Shown: piece after piece, positions 17,849 through 26,110 of the stretch
How positions within the stretch are numbered: the first letter of the stretch is position 1
Layout of the letters: every line of letters starts with the position of its first letter
Origin: Flexilinea sp.
Lineage (GTDB): Bacteria > Chloroflexota > Anaerolineae > Anaerolineales > Anaerolineaceae
DNA: 64,000 nt
Direction of reading: 5' to 3'
Assembly (NCBI GenBank): GCA_017432685.1
Contig: JAFRIR010000042.1
Location: 39,249-103,248, forward strand
The notes under the pieces: generated by a model
Databases searched by the model: none
What the model saw: only the letters and a program-made list of their open reading frames with translations
Told to the model about the DNA's origin: nothing
Made by a program: the position numbers and the translations under genes

Positions 17849-19126
17849 TCATACTCCTCTCACGCCCATATTGTCGATAAATTTTTCCCAGGCATACTCC
17901 TCAGCATCGGCCACATCATTGACCTTCGGCTCGTTATCCAGCCGGACATCCTTGTTCGGTTTGCTTTCATCCCACACCTGGTTCTGTGTAGAAAAGATCA
18001 CCATCTCGCACCATTTCATCACGTGCCATTTTCCCTGATTGAGCATCCTCTGTTTGGCATAGATACGTGTATTGATGGATTCTTTGCGGGCAACCGTCAC
18101 CCCGATGGGAATTTTTTCACGTTTCACCGCTGCATAGATTCCGTGGGTCAGTGTTTCCGGCTGATCAGTCCAGCAGTATGTCGGTTTAATTTCCCTGTCT
18201 TTGTAAATCCACTGGTATTTCTTGATACATTTTTTTGCAAAGTCGCAGAAATCCCGTTCAATCCCGTCGGGAGCAACTCCCGTGCTGTCCCGCATAAACT
18301 CTTCCAGCACCACGACGCCGTCGCCCTTATCCATGATTCCGCAGCAGATAAACACCGTATTGGAGTGATTCACGCCAAAGTCGATCCCGAAGGTCAGATA
18401 TTTGATTCCCCGCGGAACTGCTTCCAGTATCCACGGTTTCGGATTGTTGGCAAACTGCGTGAAGATGACGCCTTCTGCCCGCACCCACAGTCCCAGAATG
18501 TACCGCTGATAGAATACACCGCTGTACATGGATTTGTAACGGGCAATGATGTGCTCACTCAGGCTTGGATTGTCTTCAAGAAGGAAGTGCAGGTATAGTG
18601 CGTTCTTTTCCTCCCGCCCTAATATCCACTCCTGATAAAACCAATGTTCAGGTTTATCAGGGTTGCAGTTAAACCAGTACCGGGAGCCTTCCACGGAACA
18701 GCGGGCACAGCCCTGGTCTACAAACGATTTCGGCATCAGGGCCACTTCATCAAAGAGGATCCCCGCCAGCGTGATACCCTGAATCAGCTGATAGCTTGCT
18801 GCATCACGTCCGCCGTACAGATAGAAATGATTGGTTACATCGCCTTTGTTGATTTCCATAAGGTTTTCTGTCCGGCGTAATTTCATGTTGTACCGCTTTT
18901 GAGCATACCGCAGATTGATATACGGCTGCACAATGTTTCGGTTGCAGGTGGAAAATGTTTTCCCGCACAGACCGAAGTTGTAGCCGTTGAAGTTCCGCAT
19001 TGCCCAGTCAACGAAGGCGACGGTCATGATACTGGTCTTCCCGGAACGGATCGCACCGTCACAGATGAGGGCATCGTAATTCGTAAACGGGAAAGCCCGT
19101 ATCATGTTTTGTTTTTCGCTAAGCAT
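17849..19126 (-). CDS. terL: Terminase large subunit (PBSX type)
   Basis: 425 residues. The packaging ATPase/nuclease: Walker A GAIRSGKTS (about 20-28), Walker B ILFDEVALM, a coupling region CSVEGSRYWFNCNPDKPEHW, and the nuclease start FGIDFGVNHSNTVF. This pattern fits the PBSX/SPP1 group. The gene is separated from the small subunit gene (25.4 kb) by six tagged genes, which is unusual because terS and terL are normally adjacent. Confidence 0.93.
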   Translation of the reverse strand: MLSEKQNMIRAFPFTNYDALICDGAIRSGKTSIMTVAFVDWAMRNFNGYNFGLCGKTFSTCNRNIVQPYINLRYAQKRYNMKLRRTENLMEINKGDVTNHFYLYGGRDAASYQLIQGITLAGILFDEVALMPKSFVDQGCARCSVEGSRYWFNCNPDKPEHWFYQEWILGREEKNALYLHFLLEDNPSLSEHIIARYKSMYSGVFYQRYILGLWVRAEGVIFTQFANNPKPWILEAVPRGIKYLTFGIDFGVNHSNTVFICCGIMDKGDGVVVLEEFMRDSTGVAPDGIERDFCDFAKKCIKKYQWIYKDREIKPTYCWTDQPETLTHGIYAAVKREKIPIGVTVARKESINTRIYAKQRMLNQGKWHVMKWCEMVIFSTQNQVWDESKPNKDVRLDNEPKVNDVADAEEYAWEKFIDNMGVRGV

Positions 19127-19175
19127 TTATTATCATCCGTTTCTGTATTAATTTCTCAAAACCGGTCCGTCAACT

Positions 19176-19715
19176 TCATAAATATGATTCTACTGGTGCA
19201 TATCTGTCCGGCATGTGAAGAGTCTCTGCGTTTGGATTGGCTAAATATTGACTGAACATTTCTTTGTAAGCATTTTCGGCTTGCTGCGTTAAATCCCAAA
19301 CAGCACTTCTTACATCGCCGTTATAATCGTCTAAATCTTGTTTCCAGTTTTGAAATTCCGGCATATTGATATCCGCTGAATATTGAAAGCCGCCGCGCAT
19401 TTTTTCCAACCGTTTTTGAATTTGTTTTATTTGTTTCTTATCTGTAGAGTTGTTTAATTCTTCTTCCCATCTCCGATATTGCTCAAAAAAACCGACTTCA
19501 TTTATGTTGTATTTTTTTATAAATGAAGCAACTTTCTTCTGGTCTTTGGCTGAAATATTTTCTGATTCAGCAGTACGAGCTGCTTTTCTTGCCTGTTCTC
19601 TTGCGATTGCCTCCGCCATCTGTGCTTCAAGAGCATTGATAACAGCATCCGAAGCGCCGTTCTCTTTCGCATTTGCTATTCTTTTGCCATATCTGTATCT
19701 CGCACTTCCGCCCAT
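19176..19715 (-). CDS. Tagged (MGGS) effector candidate, helical
   Basis: 179 residues when started at MGGSARYRYGKRIANAKENG, which aligns with MGGSARYRFGKKL and MGGSASYRLARRIANARDRG elsewhere. The rest is largely helical and charged (EAQMAEAIAREQARKAARTA, KKVASFIKKYNINEVGFFEQ, KQIKQIQKRLEKM). No catalytic motif seen. It is upstream of terL in the late direction. Confidence 0.6.
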   Translation of the reverse strand: MGGSARYRYGKRIANAKENGASDAVINALEAQMAEAIAREQARKAARTAESENISAKDQKKVASFIKKYNINEVGFFEQYRRWEEELNNSTDKKQIKQIQKRLEKMRGGFQYSADINMPEFQNWKQDLDDYNGDVRSAVWDLTQQAENAYKEMFSQYLANPNAETLHMPDRYAPVESYL

Positions 19716-19730
19716 CGCCCCACCTCCTTT

Positions 19731-19795
19731 AAACAAAAAAAGAAGACACACTATAAAATGTGCCTTCTTAGGGTCTGATATTATTATAATCGAGA
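19731..19795 (-). promoter_or_regulatory. Late promoter-hairpin module, copy 5
   Basis: TATAAT (19783-19788), 7 bases, AGACCCTAAGAAGGCACATT pairing with AGTGTGTCTTC, then TTTTTTG before the MGGS gene. Confidence 0.85.
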
Positions 19796-19822
19796 TATTT
19801 CAGTTTTTCACTTGCTTTTCCG

Positions 19823-20029
19823 TTATTTGTCCTTTTTCAAATGATAACCGGGGTCGTAAAACAATTCTTCGTCATCCATCAACTCATCAAGCAGTACCAT
19901 AAACCGTTCGTACGAACTCTTGATATCTTCAGGAGCATCCGGCTGGATATCGTTCTTTTTCTCATCAAAATACGGTTTGATCTTTTTCATCAGTTTTTTT
20001 GCAATTTTCATTTTTTCATCGAATGTCAT
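19823..20029 (-). CDS. Small partner-type protein with APEDIK motif
   Basis: 68 residues starting at MTFDEKMK, with GGAGG upstream. Helical and charged; IKPYFDEKKNDIQPDAPEDIKSSYERFMVLLDELM aligns with IQPYWDSKTRKIKENAPESIKKDYERFLELFDKVM of 25897-26097. Each of these two genes directly follows a metallopeptidase effector gene, which suggests an immunity, inhibitor or chaperone role. Confidence 0.65.
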   Translation of the reverse strand: MTFDEKMKIAKKLMKKIKPYFDEKKNDIQPDAPEDIKSSYERFMVLLDELMDDEELFYDPGYHLKKDK

Positions 20030-20105
20030 TTTAGCCTCCATATATCACCTTTCCACTTCTGTATATTTATTCCGGCGGGGAACCCCGAAGCTTTAGCTTC
20101 GTGGG

Positions 20106-21005
20106 TCATTGAAAGCTTCTCGCCTCATCTAATAAAGTCTTCACATATGCCTTCGAAACATCACTGGCATAGTCTCCATTTACATAAACATCTGCAAATG
20201 CTTCTGCAAATGATTCAGAAGTTGGATTACTTCTGTAAGATTTTGCATTTTTGGCATATCCTGATATTTTCCCTCTTACAGCAGCCGGTTGTTTATAGCC
20301 GAGTGATTCTACCGCCCGTTTTTCAAGGTAAGCTAAAGCCTTACCGTGTTTTATATCTTCAATTAACATAATAGCTTCGATGTGGCTTCTTTGATAAGCT
20401 TCATTAAGTTTCTTTCCTAAAATATAATTATGTATTGCATGTCCAAACTCATGTGCAACAGTTGATTCCGGCGTCTGGTTCGGCGGGTGATGACCACGTT
20501 CACTTCCAGTATAAAATTCCTGATTATCAGCAATATCCCAACCTTCGCCAAATTTGAAATTTTGAGATATAAGTCCTTCTTTAGAACTAAATTTAGCGTG
20601 CATTGCCGCAGGTGAGCCGGGTGTCACTGCAAATTCAAGTCCTGAGATTACGCCCTTCATGAAAGGATACTGTTCTTCAAGTTCGTCCAGTGTTCTGGTT
20701 GCCCGTTTTACCATATCTCTGTCATTTCTGGTGACGACACCGGGAGCGACGAATGAATATTTCTCATTCAATGTAGTAATCAGTTCTCCATCTGTCTGTG
20801 CTTCGTTGATTTTATCCCGAAATGACTTTACCTTTATTACCGGGGCTTCTGGCTGTCTTCGCATACCAGTCATACCGGCTAACTGCTGAGTACGCTTTTG
20901 AGCTTCGAGTATTTTCTGTTGTTGCTTTCTGGTGATTCTGCCGACTTTTGTTCTTGTTCCATCGGCGTTCACCTTCCACAATGTTACCCATTTGCTTCCA
21001 CCCAT
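20106..21005 (-). CDS. Tagged (MGGS) zinc metallopeptidase
   Basis: 299 residues. MGGSKWVTLWKVNADGTRTK is the tag. A helical SFRDK domain (61-125) is shared with the proteins at 24252 and 26111. The zincin motif AHEFGHAIHN has HEFGH at 185-189; a downstream ESFAEAFADVYVNGDYAS (about 260-277) probably gives the third zinc ligand. The three proteins share domains but carry different tags, so tag and effector are separable modules. Likely an intracellular protease acting on an unknown target. Confidence 0.8.
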   Translation of the reverse strand: MGGSKWVTLWKVNADGTRTKVGRITRKQQQKILEAQKRTQQLAGMTGMRRQPEAPVIKVKSFRDKINEAQTDGELITTLNEKYSFVAPGVVTRNDRDMVKRATRTLDELEEQYPFMKGVISGLEFAVTPGSPAAMHAKFSSKEGLISQNFKFGEGWDIADNQEFYTGSERGHHPPNQTPESTVAHEFGHAIHNYILGKKLNEAYQRSHIEAIMLIEDIKHGKALAYLEKRAVESLGYKQPAAVRGKISGYAKNAKSYRSNPTSESFAEAFADVYVNGDYASDVSKAYVKTLLDEARSFQ

Positions 21006-21060
21006 AAAAAAAGATACCTCCGTTTCTTTAGAATTTCGAGATATCTCTTCTTAGGATGCA
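21006..21060 (-). promoter_or_regulatory. Late-type hairpin, copy 6, with the ribosome site in the stem
   Basis: CCTAAGAAGAGATATCTC pairs with GGAGGTATC, followed by seven T residues directly before the ATG. Here the GGAGG ribosome site is inside the 3' arm of the hairpin, so translation may be limited when it is folded. The -10 box is weak (TATACT). Confidence 0.65.
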
Positions 21061-21072
21061 TATCTGTGATTT

Positions 21073-21582
21073 TTACTGTTTATTTAAGTATATCATCATA
21101 TTCTGCTGCAGCTTCACATACCGGGCTCTGGAATTTCCGCTCTGGCACGTCCGGTTCCGGGGAATCGTCCGGTTCGGGATTTCCCTGTAATCGTCATGAT
21201 ACAGGGAGAACTGCTCGTAGGTCAGGTCGACCCATTTGCCGTCGATTCTATTGAAATAATGCGTCCCGCCGCCCTTCAACGCGATCCGATGGATGGAACC
21301 GCCGAACATATCATTTACCAGGGCAGCCGTGATAGCGCACTGACCGTATGTCGGGTCGCTCGGCTCCCAGTCCTTCTGACAGTCAGGGTATGCCGTCTCC
21401 GCCCGCCAGCATTTGCGCAGGACAGCGTACAGCTCATTCATGTTGGTGATCCCCGGGAACTGTGCGATCTCCCTGCACTTCATCTCCCCCAGCCCTTCGC
21501 CCTTGTAGTGTCCCCGTTTATCTTTGGATGTCTCCCGGGTATATGCCATGTCGTCTAATGCTTTTTGTACGTTTTGATTCAT
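21073..21582 (-). CDS. YunG-family protein
   Basis: 169 residues. CWRAETAYPDCQKDWEPSDPTYGQCAITAALVNDMFGG and THYFNRIDGKWVDLTYEQF match the YunG-type family, which has a conserved Cys (QCA), His (HYFNR) and Asp (VDLT) like papain/transglutaminase-fold enzymes. Its biochemical role is unknown. It is in an early operon with 21596-21859, but next to tagged metallopeptidase genes. Confidence 0.7.
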   Translation of the reverse strand: MNQNVQKALDDMAYTRETSKDKRGHYKGEGLGEMKCREIAQFPGITNMNELYAVLRKCWRAETAYPDCQKDWEPSDPTYGQCAITAALVNDMFGGSIHRIALKGGGTHYFNRIDGKWVDLTYEQFSLYHDDYREIPNRTIPRNRTCQSGNSRARYVKLQQNMMIYLNKQ

Positions 21583-21595
21583 AAAACCTCCTAAA

Positions 21596-21859
21596 TTAAT
21601 TTGACTCGAGAACGATTCGATTTATTCCCGGATACGCACGTCCGGCGAAGTTGACGCAGGATTTCGGGACCCAGATTTTTACCTGAGTTTCACTAACATC
21701 ATTGTCAGTATAATGAACCTTCAGAAAATCCATCAGAAAGGCTTTTTCGGTTTCCTTCTCAATGGAACGCAGAGCCAGCCAGCTGTGAATCTGGTCGCAG
21801 TTATATTCTGCGTTCAATTTGTCATAAAACCAAGCCACAATTTCGTATCCCTTTTTCAT
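21596..21859 (-). CDS. Early-operon protein, paralogue of the 13.7 kb protein
   Basis: 87 residues from the ATG after GGAGGCTGAC. MKKGYEIVAWFYDKLNAEYN and ETEKAFLMDF ... VKIWVPKSCV relate it to 13736-14161. First gene after an early promoter. Function unknown. Confidence 0.65.
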   Translation of the reverse strand: MKKGYEIVAWFYDKLNAEYNCDQIHSWLALRSIEKETEKAFLMDFLKVHYTDNDVSETQVKIWVPKSCVNFAGRAYPGINRIVLESN

Positions 21860-21912
21860 GTCAGCCTCCTTTTTTCGTGTCAACGTCAATTTCATCTCTT
21901 CAACTATACATA

Positions 21913-21940
21913 ATTATATTCATTGTTATTTATTTGTCAA
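21913..21940 (-). promoter_or_regulatory. Early promoter, copy 2
   Basis: TTGACA (21935-21940), 16 bases, TATAAT (21913-21918), followed by TATGTATAGTTGAAGAG. Confidence 0.85.
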
Positions 21941-21966
21941 GTTATATATTTATATATGTTACAGCA

Positions 21967-23028
21967 TCACCTAAACAATTTGTTCATCTCCCGGACATAT
22001 GCCCTGGATATCGGGCTGGCGTTTTTCCCGTTGACCATATAATCAGCCACGCATTCGGCATGTGCTTCCGACCAGTTCTTACTTGCATAGGCATCGGGGT
22101 TTCCGGTCAGTTTCACAGCAACTTCTTCCGGGGAGGAAGCTCCGACTTTGGTGAAAATCTTTTCAATTGGTGTCCAGGAATCTAATCCCGGCTGCTTTGA
22201 ATTGACTTCATTTCGGGTTTTATGGATATTATTCAGCAGCTGAATAAATTTCTCACGATCCGTTGTTGTGATTTGATTTGTTAGTTTATCGTTTTCATCA
22301 TACAGCTTCATCAGTTTTGCGCTCGTCTTTGGAGTATATTTTTCAGTCCCCCGCAATTTTTCCAGTTTGTTGATCTGTTTCTGTAGTTTTTGAGACTTCT
22401 CCATTTTTTCATCGTAATCTTTCATAAATTCTTCACGCTCTTTTTCCAAATCACGAAGTCTTTTTTTAACGTCAGAAAGATCACGCTCCTGCATTCTGCT
22501 GACGCCGGCCAGACGCCGTTCCAGAAGATGGGCATATTCGTGCATGATGGTCATTTCGTTGCCGTTTCCCTTCGGATGAAAACCGATTTCCGCAGCATAA
22601 TCGTAGTTAGGGGTTTTCTTTGCATTTGATCCATAATATTCAGGATTCAGATGAATTTCAAGAGAATCTCCATAATGTGCGTGGGCTAAGGTATTTGGTT
22701 CCATATCTTTTCCGTCAATTGTTAATCCGGCAAACATCTCGTTTCCGTATTTCATAATCATTTTCGCAAGTCCCATGGACATTTCCTGGCGGTCTTTGAT
22801 TCCCGGAATCAGATCTATGTAGTCGAGCTGCTCATCCTTCAATCCAAATCGCCGCATGATTCCTCTCAAATCGCTTTTTGACAGATATGTCCACCCCAAT
22901 TCAGTGAAGTTAATAACCAGGCTGTCGATCAGTTTTTCATAGTCTTTTTTGTATGGCTGCGTCCGCTCATACCGACCGCCAACCCGTCGATAAATCATAT
23001 TCCCCGTAAAGTCTCTTCCGCCGCCCAT
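21967..23028 (-). CDS. Tagged (MGGGRD) zinc metallopeptidase with coiled-coil insertion
   Basis: 353 residues from MGGGRDFTGNMIYRRVGGRY. The zincin motif MHEYAHLLERR places HEYAH at about 163-167. A long coiled coil (about 175-285, many K/E/L heptads) separates it from SEAHAECVADYMVNGKNAS, which probably supplies the third ligand. The end SPISRAYVREMNKLFR resembles the ends of the other tagged peptidases. The coiled coil could bind a partner or substrate. Confidence 0.75.
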   Translation of the reverse strand: MGGGRDFTGNMIYRRVGGRYERTQPYKKDYEKLIDSLVINFTELGWTYLSKSDLRGIMRRFGLKDEQLDYIDLIPGIKDRQEMSMGLAKMIMKYGNEMFAGLTIDGKDMEPNTLAHAHYGDSLEIHLNPEYYGSNAKKTPNYDYAAEIGFHPKGNGNEMTIMHEYAHLLERRLAGVSRMQERDLSDVKKRLRDLEKEREEFMKDYDEKMEKSQKLQKQINKLEKLRGTEKYTPKTSAKLMKLYDENDKLTNQITTTDREKFIQLLNNIHKTRNEVNSKQPGLDSWTPIEKIFTKVGASSPEEVAVKLTGNPDAYASKNWSEAHAECVADYMVNGKNASPISRAYVREMNKLFR

Positions 23029-23045
23029 ATTTGTCACCGTCCTTA

Positions 23046-23106
23046 AATGAAAAGAAGGTCAGTTGTTGCGCTGACCTTCTTAGGGTATCTCTATATCAAT
23101 TTTACA
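23046..23106 (-). promoter_or_regulatory. Late promoter-hairpin module, copy 7
   Basis: TG-TAAAAT (23099-23104), then ATACCCTAAGAAGGTCAGCG paired with CTGACCTTC and TTTTC. The stem base GGTCAG/CTGACC replaces GGCA/TGCC of other copies: a compensatory change. Confidence 0.8.
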
Positions 23107-23153
23107 CGATTTCCTCACATTTCATAAATACCTTTCAAAGACAAATACTCTTT

Positions 23154-23321
23154 TTATTTCTTTTTTGACAATTTTTTCTTATCGGAAAATTGATTATCAA
23201 GTGTTTCTTTTTTCTGTACGATGGATTTTTTGATACTTTCCGGGCATCCTTTTTTTATCGGCCATCCGAATTTATCGGTTTCAATCCATTCTCTTTCATT
23301 TTCTGTAAACTTGATGTGCAT
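23154..23321 (-). CDS. Small partner-type protein with CPESIKK motif
   Basis: 55 residues (MHIKFTENEREWIETDKFGW ...), with GCPESIKKSIVQKKE and a lysine-rich tail. Its ATG overlaps the stop codon of the upstream metallopeptidase gene (TGATG), so both are translated together. Candidate immunity or chaperone partner of 23321-24250. Confidence 0.65.
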   Translation of the reverse strand: MHIKFTENEREWIETDKFGWPIKKGCPESIKKSIVQKKETLDNQFSDKKKLSKKK

Positions 23322-24250
23322 CAGTACCACCTTTCTAAAAATTGTCCAAATTTGCGGCCAAATTCCGTTCGACCGCCCGATGTATATTCTGCAAACCCTT
23401 CCGCAAACAGCTCCGCTGGACAAGTATTTGAATATTCAGAACTTCCTTGCAATTTCGCAAGGGATATCAAATCTTTTTCATAAGCCTTTAATTCAGACAT
23501 TGCTTTTTTTTGTGCATTTTTCCATTCGTTTAAAGATGAAAAATTTTTATGCCAGTCTAAAACATTATAATGATATTTATCTAAAATTTTTGCTTGAATA
23601 TAAGAATCTACTCTGTGACCATACTCATGTCTTATCGTTGTACTGAGTGTACCGTCACCTTTAATCGTAAATCCCGTAGTCATCTGTGAAAAATCATCTC
23701 GCAAACCATCTTCAAAGTTTGAATAATTTTTTGTGCTTATTTCAAGCCCACCCATAGCACTAAATAGAAAACTGGGGTCATCATTCGCTGAAATGTGATA
23801 CTGTGCTTGAAACAACGTACCATCCTCATCTTCAAAGGAAAAATTCTTTGCTTCAGGAAATCTCGTAAACATTTCATCAAGTGCCGTAGATATTTCGTTA
23901 AAAGCTCTATTATCTATTTTATTTAAGGTATCAGGAGTAATTATCACATCCTGCTTTTTTGCCCAATTTTCAATTTCTTCTTTACTATTAAATCGCTTAT
24001 ATCCCAATGCTTTCTGTACAGCCCGATCGAATTCTTTATTGTAGCTGTCAAGTTGTTTTTTATATAATTCTTTTGCCTGATCATATTCTTCCAAATCTGC
24101 ATAATCGCCTCGTTTCGGACGTACAGGACGGGAAAGGTTAATCACACTGTATTTTGTATGATGATTTATAAGTTTCCCGTCACGACGAATGTAAACTCCG
24201 TTCACCCTGCGATATATTGCAACACCTGTTTTATCTCTGCCGCCGCCCAT
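23321..24250 (-). CDS. Tagged (MGGGRD) zinc metallopeptidase
   Basis: 309 residues. The tag MGGGRDKTGVAIYRRVNGVY IRRDGKLINHH matches that of 11506-12339 although the rest is unrelated. A helical part (45-130) precedes a beta-rich part and RHEYGHRVDSY with HEYGH at 208-212; ELFAEGFAEYTSG near 290 may supply the third zinc ligand. The start codon lies 2 bases after the stop of the previous tagged peptidase. Confidence 0.78.
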   Translation of the reverse strand: MGGGRDKTGVAIYRRVNGVYIRRDGKLINHHTKYSVINLSRPVRPKRGDYADLEEYDQAKELYKKQLDSYNKEFDRAVQKALGYKRFNSKEEIENWAKKQDVIITPDTLNKIDNRAFNEISTALDEMFTRFPEAKNFSFEDEDGTLFQAQYHISANDDPSFLFSAMGGLEISTKNYSNFEDGLRDDFSQMTTGFTIKGDGTLSTTIRHEYGHRVDSYIQAKILDKYHYNVLDWHKNFSSLNEWKNAQKKAMSELKAYEKDLISLAKLQGSSEYSNTCPAELFAEGFAEYTSGGRTEFGRKFGQFLERWY

Positions 24251-24251
24251 A

Positions 24252-25076
24252 CTAACCTCCGTATCTTTCCGCTTCTGCGATTAGTGCCTGCACATATGCC
24301 TTTGATTCTCTGCTCGCGTTATTTCCATTTGCATATACATCCGCCAAGGCTTCCGAAAAGGATTCGTATTGCGGACTGGTGTTTGTGTCATGATATTTGT
24401 CATCAGGGCTCTGCGCGTACCCGGATATTCCGCCCCTTGCCGTATTTGCATCCATGTCTAAACTCCGCAGCGCTTTGTTTTCAACATCATCCAGGACTGT
24501 TCCAGCTTGCAGTTTCTGCCAGAATTCGTATTCAGCCATAATGCCTGTTCTTTCCGCTTCTGCTTTTTTCCTGATTGTTATGTAATGCTGTATAGCATGA
24601 CCGAACTCGTGGGCAATAATGCTTTCCGGGCTTGTATGCGGCGGGTGATATCCGCGTTCATTCGGATCCATGGAGTGCAGCCTTGCGTTATCCGCGGCCC
24701 ATACACTTGTGTTCAGCTTCAAATACGCGCCGTCGCTGTCATCTGTCAAATCCATAGACGCAACAGCCGTCACCCTGGAACGGATGCCTTTCACGAATCC
24801 CTTCATGAACGGATATTGCTCTTCCAGCTCATCGAGTGTAGTCACGACCCGCTTATATAATTCCAGGTCTGATTTCATCAGCGTTGACCGCATCACGCCT
24901 TTGGTTCCGTATTTACCTGTCACCAGTGCCCAGATTTCGTTTTTCGTTTTTGCTTCTTTTACCTTATCCCGGAACGATTTTTCTTTCGGCTGATTCTTAT
25001 ATGGCACCTGCCTGACGTATTGTCCGTTGACCCGTCTGTAGATTGCTGCTCCTTCCACTGTTCTGCCGCCGCCCAT
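24252..25076 (-). CDS. Tagged (MGGGRT) zinc metallopeptidase
   Basis: 274 residues. The tag MGGGRTVEGAAIYRRVNGQY VRQVPYK is nearly the same as that of the ADP-ribosyltransferase at 42782. The SFRDK helical domain (34-100) and IIAHEFGHAIQHY (HEFGH 156-160) are shared with 20106-21005. ESFSEALADVYANGNNAS near the end likely gives the third zinc ligand. It has its own late module. Confidence 0.8.
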   Translation of the reverse strand: MGGGRTVEGAAIYRRVNGQYVRQVPYKNQPKEKSFRDKVKEAKTKNEIWALVTGKYGTKGVMRSTLMKSDLELYKRVVTTLDELEEQYPFMKGFVKGIRSRVTAVASMDLTDDSDGAYLKLNTSVWAADNARLHSMDPNERGYHPPHTSPESIIAHEFGHAIQHYITIRKKAEAERTGIMAEYEFWQKLQAGTVLDDVENKALRSLDMDANTARGGISGYAQSPDDKYHDTNTSPQYESFSEALADVYANGNNASRESKAYVQALIAEAERYGG

Positions 25077-25089
25077 AAATCACCTCGTT

Positions 25090-25150
25090 AAACAAAAAGA
25101 AGGCATTTCGTTTCTGAAATGCCTTCTTAGGGTCTGTATTAATTATAACT
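25090..25150 (-). promoter_or_regulatory. Late promoter-hairpin module, copy 8
   Basis: TATAAT (25142-25147), AATAC, AGACCCTAAGAAGGCATTTC paired with GAAATGCCTTC, TTTTTG, then GAGGTGA before the ATG. Confidence 0.85.
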
Positions 25151-25151
25151 G

Positions 25152-25343
25152 TTATTTTTTCTTTGCCGGTTTTATATTCAAGTGCCTGTTCCGCTCAGCA
25201 TCTTTCTTTTTGTATTCGGCATAAGCTTTCTTTGCACTTTCTGGTGCGTTTTTGACTAATTGACCGTCACCCCATCCGTTCGGGGATTTGTCCCAGTCAA
25301 TATATTTGATGAATGCTTCCACCGATTCTCGTGTTTCGATCAT
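25152..25343 (-). CDS. Small partner-type protein with APESAKK motif
   Basis: 63 residues. SVEAFIKYIDWDKSPNGWGD GQLVKNAPESAKKAYAEYKKKD relates it to the other small APES proteins. It follows the small terminase gene and precedes a tagged peptidase gene. Strong ribosome site AGAGGTGG. Confidence 0.65.
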   Translation of the reverse strand: MIETRESVEAFIKYIDWDKSPNGWGDGQLVKNAPESAKKAYAEYKKKDAERNRHLNIKPAKKK

Positions 25344-25369
25344 TTTCCACCTCTTTCTGTATTGTAGCT

Positions 25370-25792
25370 TTATAGCTTCTTTGCAATTTCTTCCAGGGAT
25401 TTCGTCAGTTCATCATCCTCAATATCTTCACCCTTGTTGAAGGTAACGAGGGAATTGTCCCGCCATCCCAGTTGTTTCAGACTGAAGATCGCCGCGCCGT
25501 GCTTGATTGTACCATACAGCATACCCTGCTCCAGCAGCACTTCCTTCCATCCGAGCAACTCCTGCACCTTATCCCGCAAATCCTGATTATCCTGCTGCAG
25601 CTGTTTCACATAATCATAGTTCCATCCGTTCTTCAGGCAGCACTCCTTCAGGACAGGGATTCGCAGCGGTTTCCGCTGTCCGGTTTTCGTCACCTGCGAA
25701 CCGTCGACGTTGCAATCCTGTAAGTATTTATCTACCATGTTTATCATATACGGTATCTCGTATATAGGTTTTTTCGGTCTTCCTGGTAACAT
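25370..25792 (-). CDS. terS: Terminase small subunit
   Basis: 140 residues starting at MLPGRPKKP, with GAGG 6 bases upstream. DNA-recognition subunit of the packaging motor. LKECCLKNGWNYDYVKQLQQ, a helical region LRDKVQELLGWKEVLLEQGML and IFSLKQLGWRD fit small terminases of the PBSX-like group. It lies 6 kb from terL in the transcription direction, with tagged genes between. Confidence 0.75.
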   Translation of the reverse strand: MLPGRPKKPIYEIPYMINMVDKYLQDCNVDGSQVTKTGQRKPLRIPVLKECCLKNGWNYDYVKQLQQDNQDLRDKVQELLGWKEVLLEQGMLYGTIKHGAAIFSLKQLGWRDNSLVTFNKGEDIEDDELTKSLEEIAKKL

Positions 25793-25824
25793 ACACAACC
25801 TCGCTAAAATGTAAACTTAAAATA

Positions 25825-25880
25825 ATTGAAGGCAAATATTGACAAATATTGCCTTCTTAGGGTCTGTCTATATTTTAGCA
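25825..25880 (-). promoter_or_regulatory. Late promoter-hairpin module, copy 9 (terS)
   Basis: TG-C-TAAAAT (25872-25877), AGACCCTAAGAAGGCAATATT paired with AATATTTGCCTTC, then AATTATTTT instead of a pure T-run. Confidence 0.8.
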
Positions 25881-25896
25881 CAATTTTATTTAATTA

Positions 25897-26097
25897 TTAG
25901 TATTTTGTCATCACTTTATCGAACAGTTCCAAAAATCGCTCGTAGTCCTTTTTAATACTTTCTGGTGCATTTTCTTTGATTTTCCGTGTTTTACTATCCC
26001 AGTAAGGTTGAATCCTATTTCCGAGGATATCTAATTCCTTTTCATATTTCTTCTGATCTTTTTCCATTTTCTTGTATTCCTGTTCACTAATAGACAT
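25897..26097 (-). CDS. Small partner-type protein with APESIKK motif
   Basis: 66 residues, helical: KKMEKDQKKYEKELDILGNR then APESIKKDYERFLELFDKVM. It directly follows the metallopeptidase gene at 26111 and is homologous to the product of 19823-20029, which also follows a metallopeptidase gene. Confidence 0.65.
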   Translation of the reverse strand: MSISEQEYKKMEKDQKKYEKELDILGNRIQPYWDSKTRKIKENAPESIKKDYERFLELFDKVMTKY

Positions 26098-26110
26098 ATC
26101 ATTCTCCTTA

